7,692 nucleotides of DNA from an uncultured Nitrososphaerales archaeon (GTDB lineage: Archaea > Thermoproteota > Nitrososphaeria > Nitrososphaerales > JAAOZN01), in contig CALJAQ010000139.1 of assembly GCA_938029515.1 (NCBI GenBank), positions 1 to 7,692 of the forward strand, read 5' to 3'. Below, piece by piece: positions 1-6,448 of the stretch. How positions within the stretch are numbered: position 1 is the stretch's first letter; each line of letters starts with the position of its first letter. The translations under genes were made by a program, and so were the position numbers. Below the pieces are notes generated by a model. It searched no databases and was not told the origin of the DNA. It saw only the letters and a program-made list of their open reading frames with translations.

Positions 1-2
1 TA

Positions 3-215
3 AGCCCAGAGGAGACCGTAGCGGTGGGTGACAGCGAAACAGACATACCCCTATTCAAATTTTGCGGATACAGTGTAGCTCTAGAGAACGCACCAGATAA
101 AGTAAAGCAGGCTGCAAGCCACGTGACGGAAAGCGGAAACGGCGAGGGGCTTGTAGAAGCGCTCAACCACATCGCAGAAGAATTCTTTAAAGTGAAGCTA
201 GATAGGTTCAACTAA
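3..215 (+). CDS. HAD-family phosphatase, C-terminal part (archaeal phosphoglycolate phosphatase-like); 5' end outside the window
   Basis: The frame is open from the left edge to TAA at 213-215, giving the last 70 residues of a HAD-superfamily hydrolase. The visible motif GDSETDIPLF is HAD motif IV, whose acidic residues bind the catalytic magnesium. The following hydrophobic strand (GYSVALENA) and the segment with VKQAASHVTESGNGEGLVEAL match the Cof/SPP-like tail of the archaeal phosphoglycolate phosphatase family, soluble enzymes that remove phosphate from 2-phosphoglycolate or related small phosphates. The nucleophile motif DxD and the cap domain lie upstream of the window, so the substrate cannot be judged. 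A GTG at 24 sits inside the conserved region and is not the start. The stop is 2 nt before the TTG start of argS (14 nt before the alternative ATG), which suggests a shared transcript. Confidence 0.85.
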   Translation, partial: SPEETVAVGDSETDIPLFKFCGYSVALENAPDKVKQAASHVTESGNGEGLVEALNHIAEEFFKVKLDRFN

Positions 216-217
216 AG

Positions 218-2116
218 TTGAGCTTCAGAATGTTTAAGAGCGAAGCTAAGAGCGTTGTGGAGGATGCGCTTAAAGAGCTGAACTACTCGAAAGTCGACTT
301 CAACCTCAGCGAGCCGCCTGAAGAGCACGGGGACCTGGCTGCAAACGTAGCCTTCACATTAGCCAAGAACCTGAGAAGCCAACCCCTGAAGATAGCAGAA
401 GATATAGTTGGCAGCATACATCTAAGCAGAGGCAGCCTAATAGAAAGTTTAACCGCAGACCCACCAGGCTACATCAACTTCAGAGTAAACTACAGCACAT
501 TGGCTGAAAGGCTCCTACCTAACATACAGAGCGTCGAGCAGGTGAAGCCTATCGACATAGGCGGAGGCGTCAAGGTTACGGTTGAGCACACAAGCGTCAA
601 CCCAAACAAAGCGCTACACATAGGGCATCTGAGAAACCTGGCGATAGGAGACGCCATCTACCGTATGCTAAAACACAGCAACTATAACGTCAAGGTTCTA
701 AACTACATAGATGACTCAGGAGCCCAGGTTGCAGACATACTCCTAGGCTTCCTACACCTAAACTTCCCGATAGAGGCGCCTGAAGGCGTAAAGTTTGACC
801 ACTACTGTGGAGACGTAGTCTACGTTAAAGTCAACGAAATGTATGAGCAGAACCCTAACCTAGTAGAGAAGCGTAGGCAGATACTCAAAGAACTAGAAGA
901 CCCAAGCAGCAAGGTTTCTGACTTCGCTAAGAAGATCACATCGAGGATTCTAAGGGAGCAGCTGCAGACCTGCTGGAGGTTCGGTGCAAGATACGACTGC
1001 CTTAACTTCGAGTCGCAGATAGTGCACTCAAGCCTCTGGGATACATTATTCAAGGAGCTGAGGGGCAGAGGAGTCATCAAATTCGCAGAAGAAGGTAGGC
1101 TCAAAGGGTGTTGGATAGTCGAGGTTGAGGGTGAAGAAGAGGGTGAAGAGAAGGTTTTGGTGAGAGCAGATGGCACCGCGACCTATGTTGCGAAAGATAT
1201 ACCGTATGCTGCTTGGAAGATAGGGTTGGTTGAAGACCCATTCAACTACATAGAGTATGTTAAGCAGCCTGATGGCACAACCCTCTGGGCTACAGACCTA
1301 ACCAAAGGCTCTAAAAAGACAGACTTCTACGGCGCGGAAAAGACCATCGTAGTTATAGATGTTAGGCAGAGTAGGCTGCAGAGGATAATCAAAGAGGTGC
1401 TGTCTCAACTCTCCGAAGGGGTTGAAGACAGATATGTGCACCTAGCCTACGCAGTCGTTTCACTCTCACCTCAGACGGCGAAAGAGATGGGTTTTTCAGA
1501 AGAGGAGCGTCTTCTCCACCTATCTGGGAGAAAAGGCATCTACTTAAACGCTGACGATATGCTAGACGCTTTGAAGAAGAAGGCGCTAGAAGAGACTGTA
1601 AAGAGGAATCCGAATGAGAGCGTAGAGTGGTGTGAAGAAGTTTCAGAGAGCATAGCGGTAGCAGCCCTTAAATTCGACCTGCTCAAACAAGACCTCGACA
1701 AAATCGTAGTATTTGACCTAAACAGATCCCTAAAACTAGAAGGGGACACAGGGCCCTACATACTCTACTCCTATGTGAGAGCTTGCAGAATACTTGAGAA
1801 AGCGTCTGAAGAGGGTGTAGATGCTTCAACGAAGAATCTACACATAACCCAGCTCTCAGAGAAGAGGCTGCTCAAGGAGCTATCGAAGTTCGACCTCGTA
1901 GTTGAAGAAGCTACCCGAAGCCTCTCACCCAAAACCTTAGCGCGATACGCCATACAGCTATCCACAGCGTTCAACAACTTCTATGAAAGCAGCCCAGTCC
2001 TAGGCTGCTCAGATAGCGACGTTAGGGCTACGAGGCTTATGCTAGTTAAAGGCTTCAGATCGGTCTTAAACAAGACGATGGAGCTGCTAGGCCTCCCTAT
2101 CGTTGAACGTATGTGA
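218..2116 (+). CDS. argS: Arginyl-tRNA synthetase (class Ia)
   Basis: Cytoplasmic enzyme that charges tRNA-Arg with arginine using ATP. From TTG at 218 it has 632 residues, normal for the family. Domains in order are the N-terminal tRNA-binding domain (about 5-100, with the typical PPEEHGDLAANVAFTLAK), the Rossmann catalytic core, and the DALR anticodon-binding domain (about 509-632, opening with GDTGPYILYSYVRA and ending GLPIVERM). The HIGH signature is at residues 134-137 (KALHIGHLRN). The KMSKS position reads SGRKG (436-440), as often seen in ArgRS without a canonical KMSK loop; the lysine just upstream of HIGH is thought to compensate in such enzymes. The start is uncertain: TTG at 218 follows the upstream stop by 2 nt, while ATG at 230 would shorten the protein by four residues. 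Neither has a clear Shine-Dalgarno sequence. The aminotransferase gene converges on its 3' end, 12 nt away. Confidence 0.97.
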   Translation: MSFRMFKSEAKSVVEDALKELNYSKVDFNLSEPPEEHGDLAANVAFTLAKNLRSQPLKIAEDIVGSIHLSRGSLIESLTADPPGYINFRVNYSTLAERLLPNIQSVEQVKPIDIGGGVKVTVEHTSVNPNKALHIGHLRNLAIGDAIYRMLKHSNYNVKVLNYIDDSGAQVADILLGFLHLNFPIEAPEGVKFDHYCGDVVYVKVNEMYEQNPNLVEKRRQILKELEDPSSKVSDFAKKITSRILREQLQTCWRFGARYDCLNFESQIVHSSLWDTLFKELRGRGVIKFAEEGRLKGCWIVEVEGEEEGEEKVLVRADGTATYVAKDIPYAAWKIGLVEDPFNYIEYVKQPDGTTLWATDLTKGSKKTDFYGAEKTIVVIDVRQSRLQRIIKEVLSQLSEGVEDRYVHLAYAVVSLSPQTAKEMGFSEEERLLHLSGRKGIYLNADDMLDALKKKALEETVKRNPNESVEWCEEVSESIAVAALKFDLLKQDLDKIVVFDLNRSLKLEGDTGPYILYSYVRACRILEKASEEGVDASTKNLHITQLSEKRLLKELSKFDLVVEEATRSLSPKTLARYAIQLSTAFNNFYESSPVLGCSDSDVRATRLMLVKGFRSVLNKTMELLGLPIVERM

Positions 2117-2128
2117 GGAGCAGAGTGT

Positions 2129-3340
2129 TTAACCTCTATAGTGGCTCTTAATGAAGGCTTTGATCTTCTCAAACGCTTCGCCTAAAACATCTAGGGGGGG
2201 TAGGAAGACCATGCGGAAGTGGTCTGAGCCGTAGTCGCCGAAGCCTGAGCCGTGAACAACCACTACACCGGTCTCCTTCAACAGATCTAAGACAAATTCT
2301 TTATCAGTAGCCCACTTTGTGCCCTTGAGGTTTATCTTGGGGAAGAGGTAGAATGCTCCATTAGGTGTAGCTGAGCTCAGCACCTCTATCTCCTCAACCG
2401 CCTTTAAACTGAAATCTCTCCTCTCCCTCAGCTTCGCAACCATGTCGCGAATATGATCCCTCGACCCTTTTAGAGCGGCTACACCAGCCTTCTGAACCGG
2501 CGTGTTTGGGCAGAGCCTCACCCTAGCTAGTCTAAGCAGCCCCTCCTTAACCTCCTTTAACCTCGACTCCCCATCCTTCAGATATATGTAGCCTAGCCTC
2601 CAACCAGTCATGAGGTGGGCCTTAGAGAAGCCGTTTAACCCTATGAAATTAACATCTTTTGCTACGGATGCTGCTGGTGTAAAACTTCCATCAAAGACGA
2701 TCTCATCGTAGATCTCATCGGCTATAAGTATGAGGTTGTTCTCAGCAGCTACCTGCACAACCTCTTTAATCGTCTTCACGTCGTATAGCGCACCCGTTGG
2801 ATTATTTGGATTAATAAGTAGAACCGCTTTTGTCCTCTTAGACACTCTACTTCTAAGGTGCTCTATATCTGGAGCCCAACCCTCCTCCTCTACCGTGCGG
2901 TAAGATACCGCTTTACCACCATAGAATCTGATGTAAGCATTATAGCTAGGGTAGCTCGGCGAAGGCACAAGAATCTCGTCTCCAGCTTCAACCAAGACCC
3001 CTGTAAGCATCTGTATACCCTCAGATATCCCATTCGTAATTATGATGTCATCTTCAACTATATCAGCACCCATACCAGCTAAGCGCTCAGAGACTGCTTC
3101 ACGCAGCTCAGGCAACCCCTCAGAAGGACCATACATATTATGCTCCTCTAACACAGCCTTCACTAAAGCATCCTTTATGTGACTAGGGGTCTTAAAATCG
3201 AACTTAACAGGATCACCTATATTCAAAGGTATGATCTTAACACCAGACTTAGAGAGCTTAGCGGCCAACGCAGCAACCTCTCGAATCGCATACTCAACCT
3301 CACCAACCCTAGCAGCCACACCGACAACCAAACCAACCAC
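2129..3340 (-). CDS. PLP-dependent class I aminotransferase, alanine aminotransferase-like
   Basis: Soluble fold-type I aminotransferase of 403 residues, probably interconverting pyruvate/glutamate and alanine/2-oxoglutarate. Visible family residues are the NIGDPVKFDF segment (about 40-49), NPNNPTG (177-183, with the asparagine that contacts the cofactor), ADEIYDE with Asp208 that pairs with the pyridine nitrogen, NGFSK with Lys240 forming the Schiff base, GWRLGY with the phosphate-binding arginine, RLCPNTP, and HFRMVFLPP with Arg376 binding the substrate carboxylate. From memory the sequence is very close to Pyrococcus alanine aminotransferase along its whole length, including VEYAIR near the N-terminus; other substrates cannot be excluded. 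The start is GTG at 3340. TTG at 3331 and GTG at 3319 are also in frame, and an in-frame stop lies two codons upstream of the GTG. A TATA-like element about 28 nt upstream supports a leaderless mRNA beginning at this GTG. Confidence 0.95.
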   Translation of the reverse strand: MVGLVVGVAARVGEVEYAIREVAALAAKLSKSGVKIIPLNIGDPVKFDFKTPSHIKDALVKAVLEEHNMYGPSEGLPELREAVSERLAGMGADIVEDDIIITNGISEGIQMLTGVLVEAGDEILVPSPSYPSYNAYIRFYGGKAVSYRTVEEEGWAPDIEHLRSRVSKRTKAVLLINPNNPTGALYDVKTIKEVVQVAAENNLILIADEIYDEIVFDGSFTPAASVAKDVNFIGLNGFSKAHLMTGWRLGYIYLKDGESRLKEVKEGLLRLARVRLCPNTPVQKAGVAALKGSRDHIRDMVAKLRERRDFSLKAVEEIEVLSSATPNGAFYLFPKINLKGTKWATDKEFVLDLLKETGVVVVHGSGFGDYGSDHFRMVFLPPLDVLGEAFEKIKAFIKSHYRG

Positions 3341-3363
3341 ACTTCAAGCCATAGAAGAACAAC

Positions 3364-3371
3364 GCTATAAG
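3364..3371 (-). promoter_or_regulatory. TATA-like box of the aminotransferase gene
   Basis: Read on the minus strand, the element is CTTATAG, centred about 28 nt before the GTG at 3340. Archaeal TATA boxes lie about 26-27 nt before the transcription start, so transcription would begin at or next to the start codon. No upstream BRE or Shine-Dalgarno sequence stands out. The placement is seen in the sequence; promoter function is inferred. Confidence 0.5.
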
Positions 3372-3453
3372 CCTACCGAAAACAAGCGAGGAAAAAAGTC
3401 AATAACCCAAACAAACACAGTATAAGAAGGCAGCCCGGTCGTCTAGCGGCCAA

Positions 3454-3466
3454 CCCGAAGGGCTAG
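3454..3466 (+). other. Predicted non-canonical D-loop intron of tRNA-Gln (13 nt, between positions 21 and 22)
   Basis: Exon bases GGCC (3448-3451) can pair with GGCT (3461-3464) to form the 4-bp central helix of a bulge-helix-bulge. That leaves 3-nt bulges AAC (3452-3454) and AGG (3465-3467), and cutting after the second base of each bulge removes exactly 3454-3466. The ligated D arm has the standard 4-bp stem, GG at positions 18-19 and A21. The outer helix of the motif is poor, so it is a relaxed form. Boundaries are inferred from the restored tRNA fold. Confidence 0.75.
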
Positions 3467-3482
3467 GGATACCGGCCTCTGG

Positions 3483-3504
3483 ATCCCAAAGAGGGTGAGG
3501 GGTT
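3483..3504 (+). other. Canonical anticodon-loop intron of tRNA-Gln (22 nt, between positions 37 and 38)
   Basis: Exon bases CTCT (3477-3480) pair with GGGG (3499-3502, two G-U pairs) as the 4-bp central helix. The bulges are GGA (3481-3483) and TTA (3503-3505), and cutting after the second base of each gives the 37/38 splice recognised by the archaeal tRNA-splicing endonuclease. The anticodon stem flanks one side. The intron side has a short imperfect helix. Confidence 0.88.
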
Positions 3505-3578
3505 AGCCGGTGACGGCAGTTCGAATCTGCCCCGGGCTACCAACATCAAACTGACATTTCTCTTACTCTATCTAGGAG

Positions 3579-3586
3579 TATAAATA
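3579..3586 (+). promoter_or_regulatory. TATA-like box (TATAAATA)
   Basis: A good archaeal TATA match preceded by purine-rich GGAG. Read rightward, transcription would start near 3608. A 36-codon frame opens with TTG at 3611 and ends at 3721, which would make it nearly leaderless, but I do not recognise the peptide. The element is AT-rich and nearly symmetric, so the direction is uncertain. Confidence 0.3.
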
Positions 3587-3732
3587 GCCCTTTTGGATTC
3601 TTCGAGGGATTTGAGGGGAATTAACTGTCAACCCGTAAACTGTGGTTTCAACGTTAAGGCTCTATCTGGTAGAGAAGAGATGGGCTTGAGTAGGCTCTCG
3701 ATTAAGGCTGAGTCGATATAGGACACATTCCA

Positions 3733-3777
3733 CTCGCATCTTTTTTGATCAATGCTCAATTTATGTTCAGATGCGAG
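3733..3777. repeat. Perfect 9-bp inverted repeat with 27-nt loop
   Basis: CTCGCATCT (3733-3741) is the exact reverse complement of AGATGCGAG (3769-3777). The loop contains the palindrome TTGATCAA (3745-3752). Directly after the left arm is a T run (six Ts at 3741-3746). It could fold in RNA, act as a protein-binding site, or be a scar of an insertion. Confidence 0.5.
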
Positions 3778-4068
3778 GGTTGGGTTGAGGGGTCTAACGC
3801 AACCATCACTTAGCAGATACACATCTACCTCACAGCGAGCATCTTAATTATTCTCAGCTTTGTTGAACCGCAAGAGCCTTAAGAGCCGCTGCTTCGAGCT
3901 AAAATAAGCATCCTCACCAACGCTCTTAGCAAGACACAACTCTACTACATATTCATCTACGTTCTCCGCCTTGCATATTTTAGAGGAGACCAAATGTTCA
4001 GGATTGTCTTTGCTATACTCACACCACGAGTAAGGTATATGATGTTTTAGAGGAGGATAACAGGGGGC

Positions 4069-4074
4069 AAGGTG
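4069..4074 (+). promoter_or_regulatory. Ribosome binding site (AAGGTG) of the former xdhC-like gene
   Basis: AAGGTG ends 5 nt before the TTG at 4080. This supports TTG as the original start of the XdhC-like protein (MSHLREVK...), because the conserved N-terminal helix resumes one base out of frame just after it. Confidence 0.45.
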
Positions 4075-4079
4075 TTTGT

Positions 4080-4851
4080 TTGAGCCATTTAAGAGAGGTA
4101 AAATGCGGTTATAGAGGAGGTGAAGAAGGATGGGTGTGTTGCATTGGCGATTGTTGTAGAAAAGGAGGCTGGGCTCCACGTGATGCTGGTCAGAGAGAAC
4201 TGGTCAATGATCTTACATTGGATGGAGGTTCATTCGAACAGTTGGTTATAGAAGATGCTCTGAAGACGCTTAAGGAGTGAAAAAGCGTCATTAAAGATGT
4301 CTTTAGAGAAGACGCTGAAGACTCTAGAAGACGGGCTCATCTATGGTGGAGAAATGATGGTGTTTATAGACTTGGTCGAAGCTGAGCCTCGGTGCTGCTT
4401 GTCGGCGCAGCTCATCTAGCCTATTCGATAGCAGAGATTGCGTCAAGAACAGGATTCAGAGTTTCAGTGGCTGACACCAAGCTAGCCGGCAAAGATAGGT
4501 TCCAGAGGCTGAGAAGATCGTGGTAGATGATTTTAAGAAAGTTTAGAGGGGATTAATCCGTCTAGGGAAGGTCTGCTTCTTGTGTTCTGCGGTATCGTAG
4601 AAGACTATAAAGTGCTACATAAGGCCTTAGAGACTCTAAGATATATTGGCGTATTAGGAAGTTGAAGGAGATGTGGCGAATTTCTGAAGAGGCTCAAGGA
4701 TTTGGGCTATAAAAAGGATCGGCTAAAAGGTAGGCTCAACATATGCATTGTAATAGATGTAGGTGCCGATAAGCCAGAGGAGATAGCTGTTCGCGTCTCT
4801 GAGACGATAAGCTGCTCAAAGAGGATGCTGAAGCGCTTATCAACCCTCTAA
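4080..4851 (+). pseudogene. XdhC/CoxF-type molybdenum hydroxylase maturation factor, decayed
   Basis: Pieces of one XdhC-family protein occur in the right order across the three plus frames. They are: N-terminus MSHLREVK (from 4080); VIEEVKKDGCVALAIVVEKE (from 4108, other frame); APRDAG...LDGGSFEQLVIEDALKTLKE (4173-4277) ending at TGA; GLIYGGEMMVFIDLVEAEPR (4333-4392); LLVGAAHLAYSIAEIASRTG (from 4395), the Rossmann strand; AEKIVVDDFKK (4508-4540); LLLVFCGIVEDYK...YIGVLGS (4573-4662) then TGA; and CGEFLKRLKDL...IDVGADKPEEIAV (4672-4788). The order GG-S-F-E, GxG-type Rossmann entry, YIGxxGS and IDxGAxxPEEIAV is diagnostic of the family, which helps insert sulfurated molybdenum cofactor into xanthine or CO dehydrogenases. 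At least five frameshifts, several stops and an internal deletion (around DLTLDGG) rule out function. A second frame continues to TGA at 4869-4871. No molybdenum hydroxylase subunit gene is visible nearby. Confidence 0.87.
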
Positions 4852-5069
4852 ACTCTCCCCACACATTATGATATTTACCGCTTTATGCCTATTTAAAACG
4901 CTTTTAAAGAATGATTAGGGGGCTAGGTTTTCCCTTGTTGGATAAACGCATGGATATCAGCCCATTCCTACCAACGTCTAATGCTAAATACACCAACACT
5001 GTCCGCCGTTAACATCGATAAATGTGTCATCGACCATCCAGGCATCATCGTTTCGAGCCGAATAAACAA

Positions 5070-5079
5070 ACTTAAATAT
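5070..5079 (+). promoter_or_regulatory. acr3: Likely TATA box of the arsenite permease gene
   Basis: ACTTAAATAT is centred about 38 nt before the ATG at 5113, placing transcription start near 5100 with a leader of roughly 12 nt. A second AT-rich element, GTATATAT (5093-5100), is too close to the ATG to serve as the box. Further AT-rich TTTAAA motifs at 4892-4909 lie about 210 nt upstream and could belong to the older, decayed neighbourhood. Confidence 0.4.
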
Positions 5080-5112
5080 GTTGCAATGACATGTATATAT
5101 GGGGTTCAGAAG

Positions 5113-6237
5113 ATGTCTTCTCTCACGGATGTAAAGGATAGTGTTCAGCTTCCTTGGCTCACTAAGTTTCTTACTCTATGGATATTCTTGGCTATGGTGC
5201 TTGGAGTAGGTTTGGGCTATTTATTTCCACAGGTCTCTAATATTATCGGCTCTATGAGTATAGGTACAACATCGATTCCTATAGCGATTGGTTTGATCTG
5301 GATGATGTATCCTCCTTTGGCTAAGGTCAGATACGAGGAGCTGAGGAAGATAGTAAAGGCAGAGGGTTCTAGGAGTATGCTGTCCCTCTCATTCATTCAA
5401 AACTGGGTGATTGGGCCGCTTTTGATGTTCATACTGGCTTGGATATTCCTAGCCGACTATCCTGCCTTCAGAAACGGGATCATCATAGTAGGGTTAGCTA
5501 GATGTATAGCTATGGTTATCGTCTGGAACAGCCTTGCAGACGGAGACAACGAGTGGGCAGCTATACTTGTAGCCTTAAACTCCGTTTTCCAGATAGCGAT
5601 GTATTCTATTCTAGCCTACTTCTACATAACCGTTGTCAGCTCTTGGATTTCAGGAGAAGGGTTAGTCGTAAACATATCTTTGATAGAGGTCGCACAGTCA
5701 GTAGCCATCTACCTAGGGATCCCTTTCTTCGGAGGGATGATTACCAGGTTTTACTTTCTGAAGACAAAAGGAAAGGTTTGGTATGATAAGGTCTTCATGT
5801 CTAAGCTAAGTCCAACGTCTCTCTTTGCCCTCTTATTCACTATAGTAGTCATGTTCTCTCTTAAAGGCGAATACATAGTCAGCCTACCACTTGATGTAGC
5901 CAGAGTAGCAATCCCGCTGCTAGCATATTTCATCATAATGTTCTTCGTATCCTTCGCATTAGGCTACTACTCCAAGCTTGACTACAAGAGAACCACTTCA
6001 CTAGCCTTCACAGCAGCCAGCAACAACTTCGAGTTAGCAATAGCTGTAGCTGTCTCCGTATTCGGTCTAGCCTCACAGGAAGCATTCGCCACTGTAATAG
6101 GGCCGTTGATCGAGGTACCGGTTATGATAAGCCTAGTCAATGCGGCTCTCTGGGCAAGAAAGAAAATATTCACAGAAGAGGGAATCCCAATAAGAGTGGC
6201 TAAATCGAAATCACCTAATCCTGGCAAGGGAGCTTAG
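5113..6237 (+). CDS. acr3: ACR3-family arsenite efflux permease
   Basis: Membrane transporter that exports arsenite (possibly antimonite) using the ion gradient. From ATG at 5113 it has 374 residues with about ten hydrophobic segments, starting at about 17-38. Family landmarks are [47 protein letters not shown] split across residues 51-77, [13 protein letters not shown] with Cys131, the [10 protein letters not shown] segment, [20 protein letters not shown], and GPLIEVPVM with Glu334. A cysteine and a glutamate at equivalent places are reported essential in studied ACR3 proteins. The frame is open back to 4981, but the extra residues are not family-like and lie across the TATA element. ATG at 5086 would add nine residues and is less likely. 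The protein ends in an unusual hydrophilic tail of about 22 residues, and its TAG abuts, in frame, the arsenate reductase remnant. No arsR-type regulator is in the window. Unlike its neighbours it is intact. Confidence 0.96.
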   Translation: MSSLTDVKDSVQLPWLTKFLTLWIFLAMVLGVGLGYLFPQVSNIIGSMSIGTTSIPIAIGLIWMMYPPLAKVRYEELRKIVKAEGSRSMLSLSFIQNWVIGPLLMFILAWIFLADYPAFRNGIIIVGLARCIAMVIVWNSLADGDNEWAAILVALNSVFQIAMYSILAYFYITVVSSWISGEGLVVNISLIEVAQSVAIYLGIPFFGGMITRFYFLKTKGKVWYDKVFMSKLSPTSLFALLFTIVVMFSLKGEYIVSLPLDVARVAIPLLAYFIIMFFVSFALGYYSKLDYKRTTSLAFTAASNNFELAIAVAVSVFGLASQEAFATVIGPLIEVPVMISLVNAALWARKKIFTEEGIPIRVAKSKSPNPGKGA

Positions 6238-6446
6238 ATCCTCTTCGCATATATCGAAAACCTGTAGGAGTCAAATAGATGAGACAATCCTCAACAAGAT
6301 TACAGAGGGTGTTATTGATAAGGGCTATGGGGTAGAAACAAGACCCGCAGCCTAGTTAACTCCTCCAGCCCAGGTTCTAAGAGAGGTACATGTACGTCCC
6401 ACGACAGAAACCCAAACTTCTAACCTAAGAAACACTCAAATTTGAT
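6238..6446 (+). pseudogene. arsC: Arsenate reductase (LMW protein-tyrosine-phosphatase type), N-terminal remnant
   Basis: Three plus frames together give the first half of a thioredoxin-linked ArsC. The pieces are ILFAYIEN (6238-6261), then TCRSQIDETILNKITEG and GVETRPAA (6260-6352), then after a TAG LTPPAQVLREVHV (6356-6394), then QKPKLLT-stop-ETLKF (6405-6443). An intact enzyme reads ILFVCxxNxCRSQMAExxL ... AGTRPA ... V..LRE.G.D ... QKPKLL, so order and spacing match. The P-loop nucleophile cysteine position is TAT (Tyr), one base from a cysteine codon. A frameshift follows at about 6259-6262, stops lie at 6353 and 6426, and the second half, with the other redox cysteines, is missing. The remnant touches the acr3 stop codon with no spacer and in the same frame. 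It merges at about 6446 with the ABC transporter remnant. It cannot be functional. Confidence 0.85.
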
Positions 6447-6448
6447 GT

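Larger units (their letters stand above)
3432..3542 (+). tRNA. tRNA-Gln (anticodon CUG) with two introns
   Basis: The gene is 111 nt with the CCA encoded (3540-3542). Acceptor stem 3432-3438 pairs perfectly with 3532-3538, and the discriminator is A3539. The T arm is GGCAG / TTCGAAT / CTGCC at 3515-3531. The anticodon stem CCGGC (3472-3476) pairs with GCCGG (3506-3510). Removing 22 nt (3483-3504) gives the 7-nt loop CTCTGGA with anticodon CTG at 3479-3481, reading CAG (Gln). The D region is 13 nt too long. Removing 3454-3466 restores a textbook D arm, GTCT / AGCGGCCAA / GGAT. The mature product is then exactly 76 nt with every stem paired. The first base pair A-U and the overall sequence fit archaeal tRNA-Gln. 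The gene is divergent from the aminotransferase; I see no convincing promoter in the 91-nt spacer. Confidence 0.95.
3543..4079. other. Stretch of 537 bases with no recognised gene
   Basis: Between the tRNA and the XdhC remnant I see a TATA-like box (3579-3586), a perfect 9-bp inverted repeat (3733-3741 with 3769-3777), and a minus-strand reading frame interrupted by one stop. No plus-strand frame looks like a conserved protein. There is no strong poly-T terminator behind the tRNA, only a short pyrimidine run near 3556-3568. No repeat of the tRNA 3' end occurs here or elsewhere in the window, so there is no visible attachment-site pair. The stretch joins the decayed zone that starts at 4080 and may itself be degraded coding sequence. 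Confidence 0.6.
3628..4079 (-). other. Unidentified minus-strand reading frame broken by one TAA; possible pseudogene
   Basis: Reading right to left in one frame, the sequence is open from beyond 4079 down to TAA at 3844-3846. It continues in the same frame from there to TGA at 3628-3630, so a single stop splits about 150 codons. The composition is protein-like, with several cysteines (segments PYSWCEYSKDNPEHLVSSKIC and RCEVDVYLLSDGC), but I do not recognise a family. The open frame extends to 4179, where it would run antisense to the XdhC remnant, so its true 5' end is unclear. It also crosses the inverted repeat. It could be a decayed gene, two small genes, or chance. Confidence 0.25.

Noticed and set aside
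820..2172. Minus-strand open frames inside argS
   Set aside because: They are antisense shadows of a conserved gene, rich in serine from reversed Glu/Arg codons, with no recognisable domain.
3421..3426. TATAAG just upstream of the tRNA as its promoter
   Set aside because: It lies only about 11 nt before the first tRNA base, which would put transcription start inside the tRNA.
3611..3721. Tail of an IS200/IS605-type TnpB protein
   Set aside because: The peptide (FNVKALSGREEMG) faintly recalls variable TnpB tails, but no zinc-finger or catalytic motif precedes it, so the resemblance is too weak to claim a mobile element.
4080..4280. A free-standing 66-residue plus-strand protein
   Set aside because: Its second half is a fragment of XdhC, and the preceding conserved segment is in another frame. 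It is part of the pseudogene.
5076..5100. ArsR-type operator before acr3
   Set aside because: ATGT and ACAT form only a 4-bp dyad (ATGTTGCAATGACAT), which is too short, and no regulator gene is nearby.
4981..5112. Long N-terminal extension of the arsenite permease back to ATG 4981
   Set aside because: The added 44 residues are not typical of ACR3, and the likely TATA element at 5070-5079 lies inside them. ATG 5113 gives the usual short cytoplasmic start before the first membrane segment.
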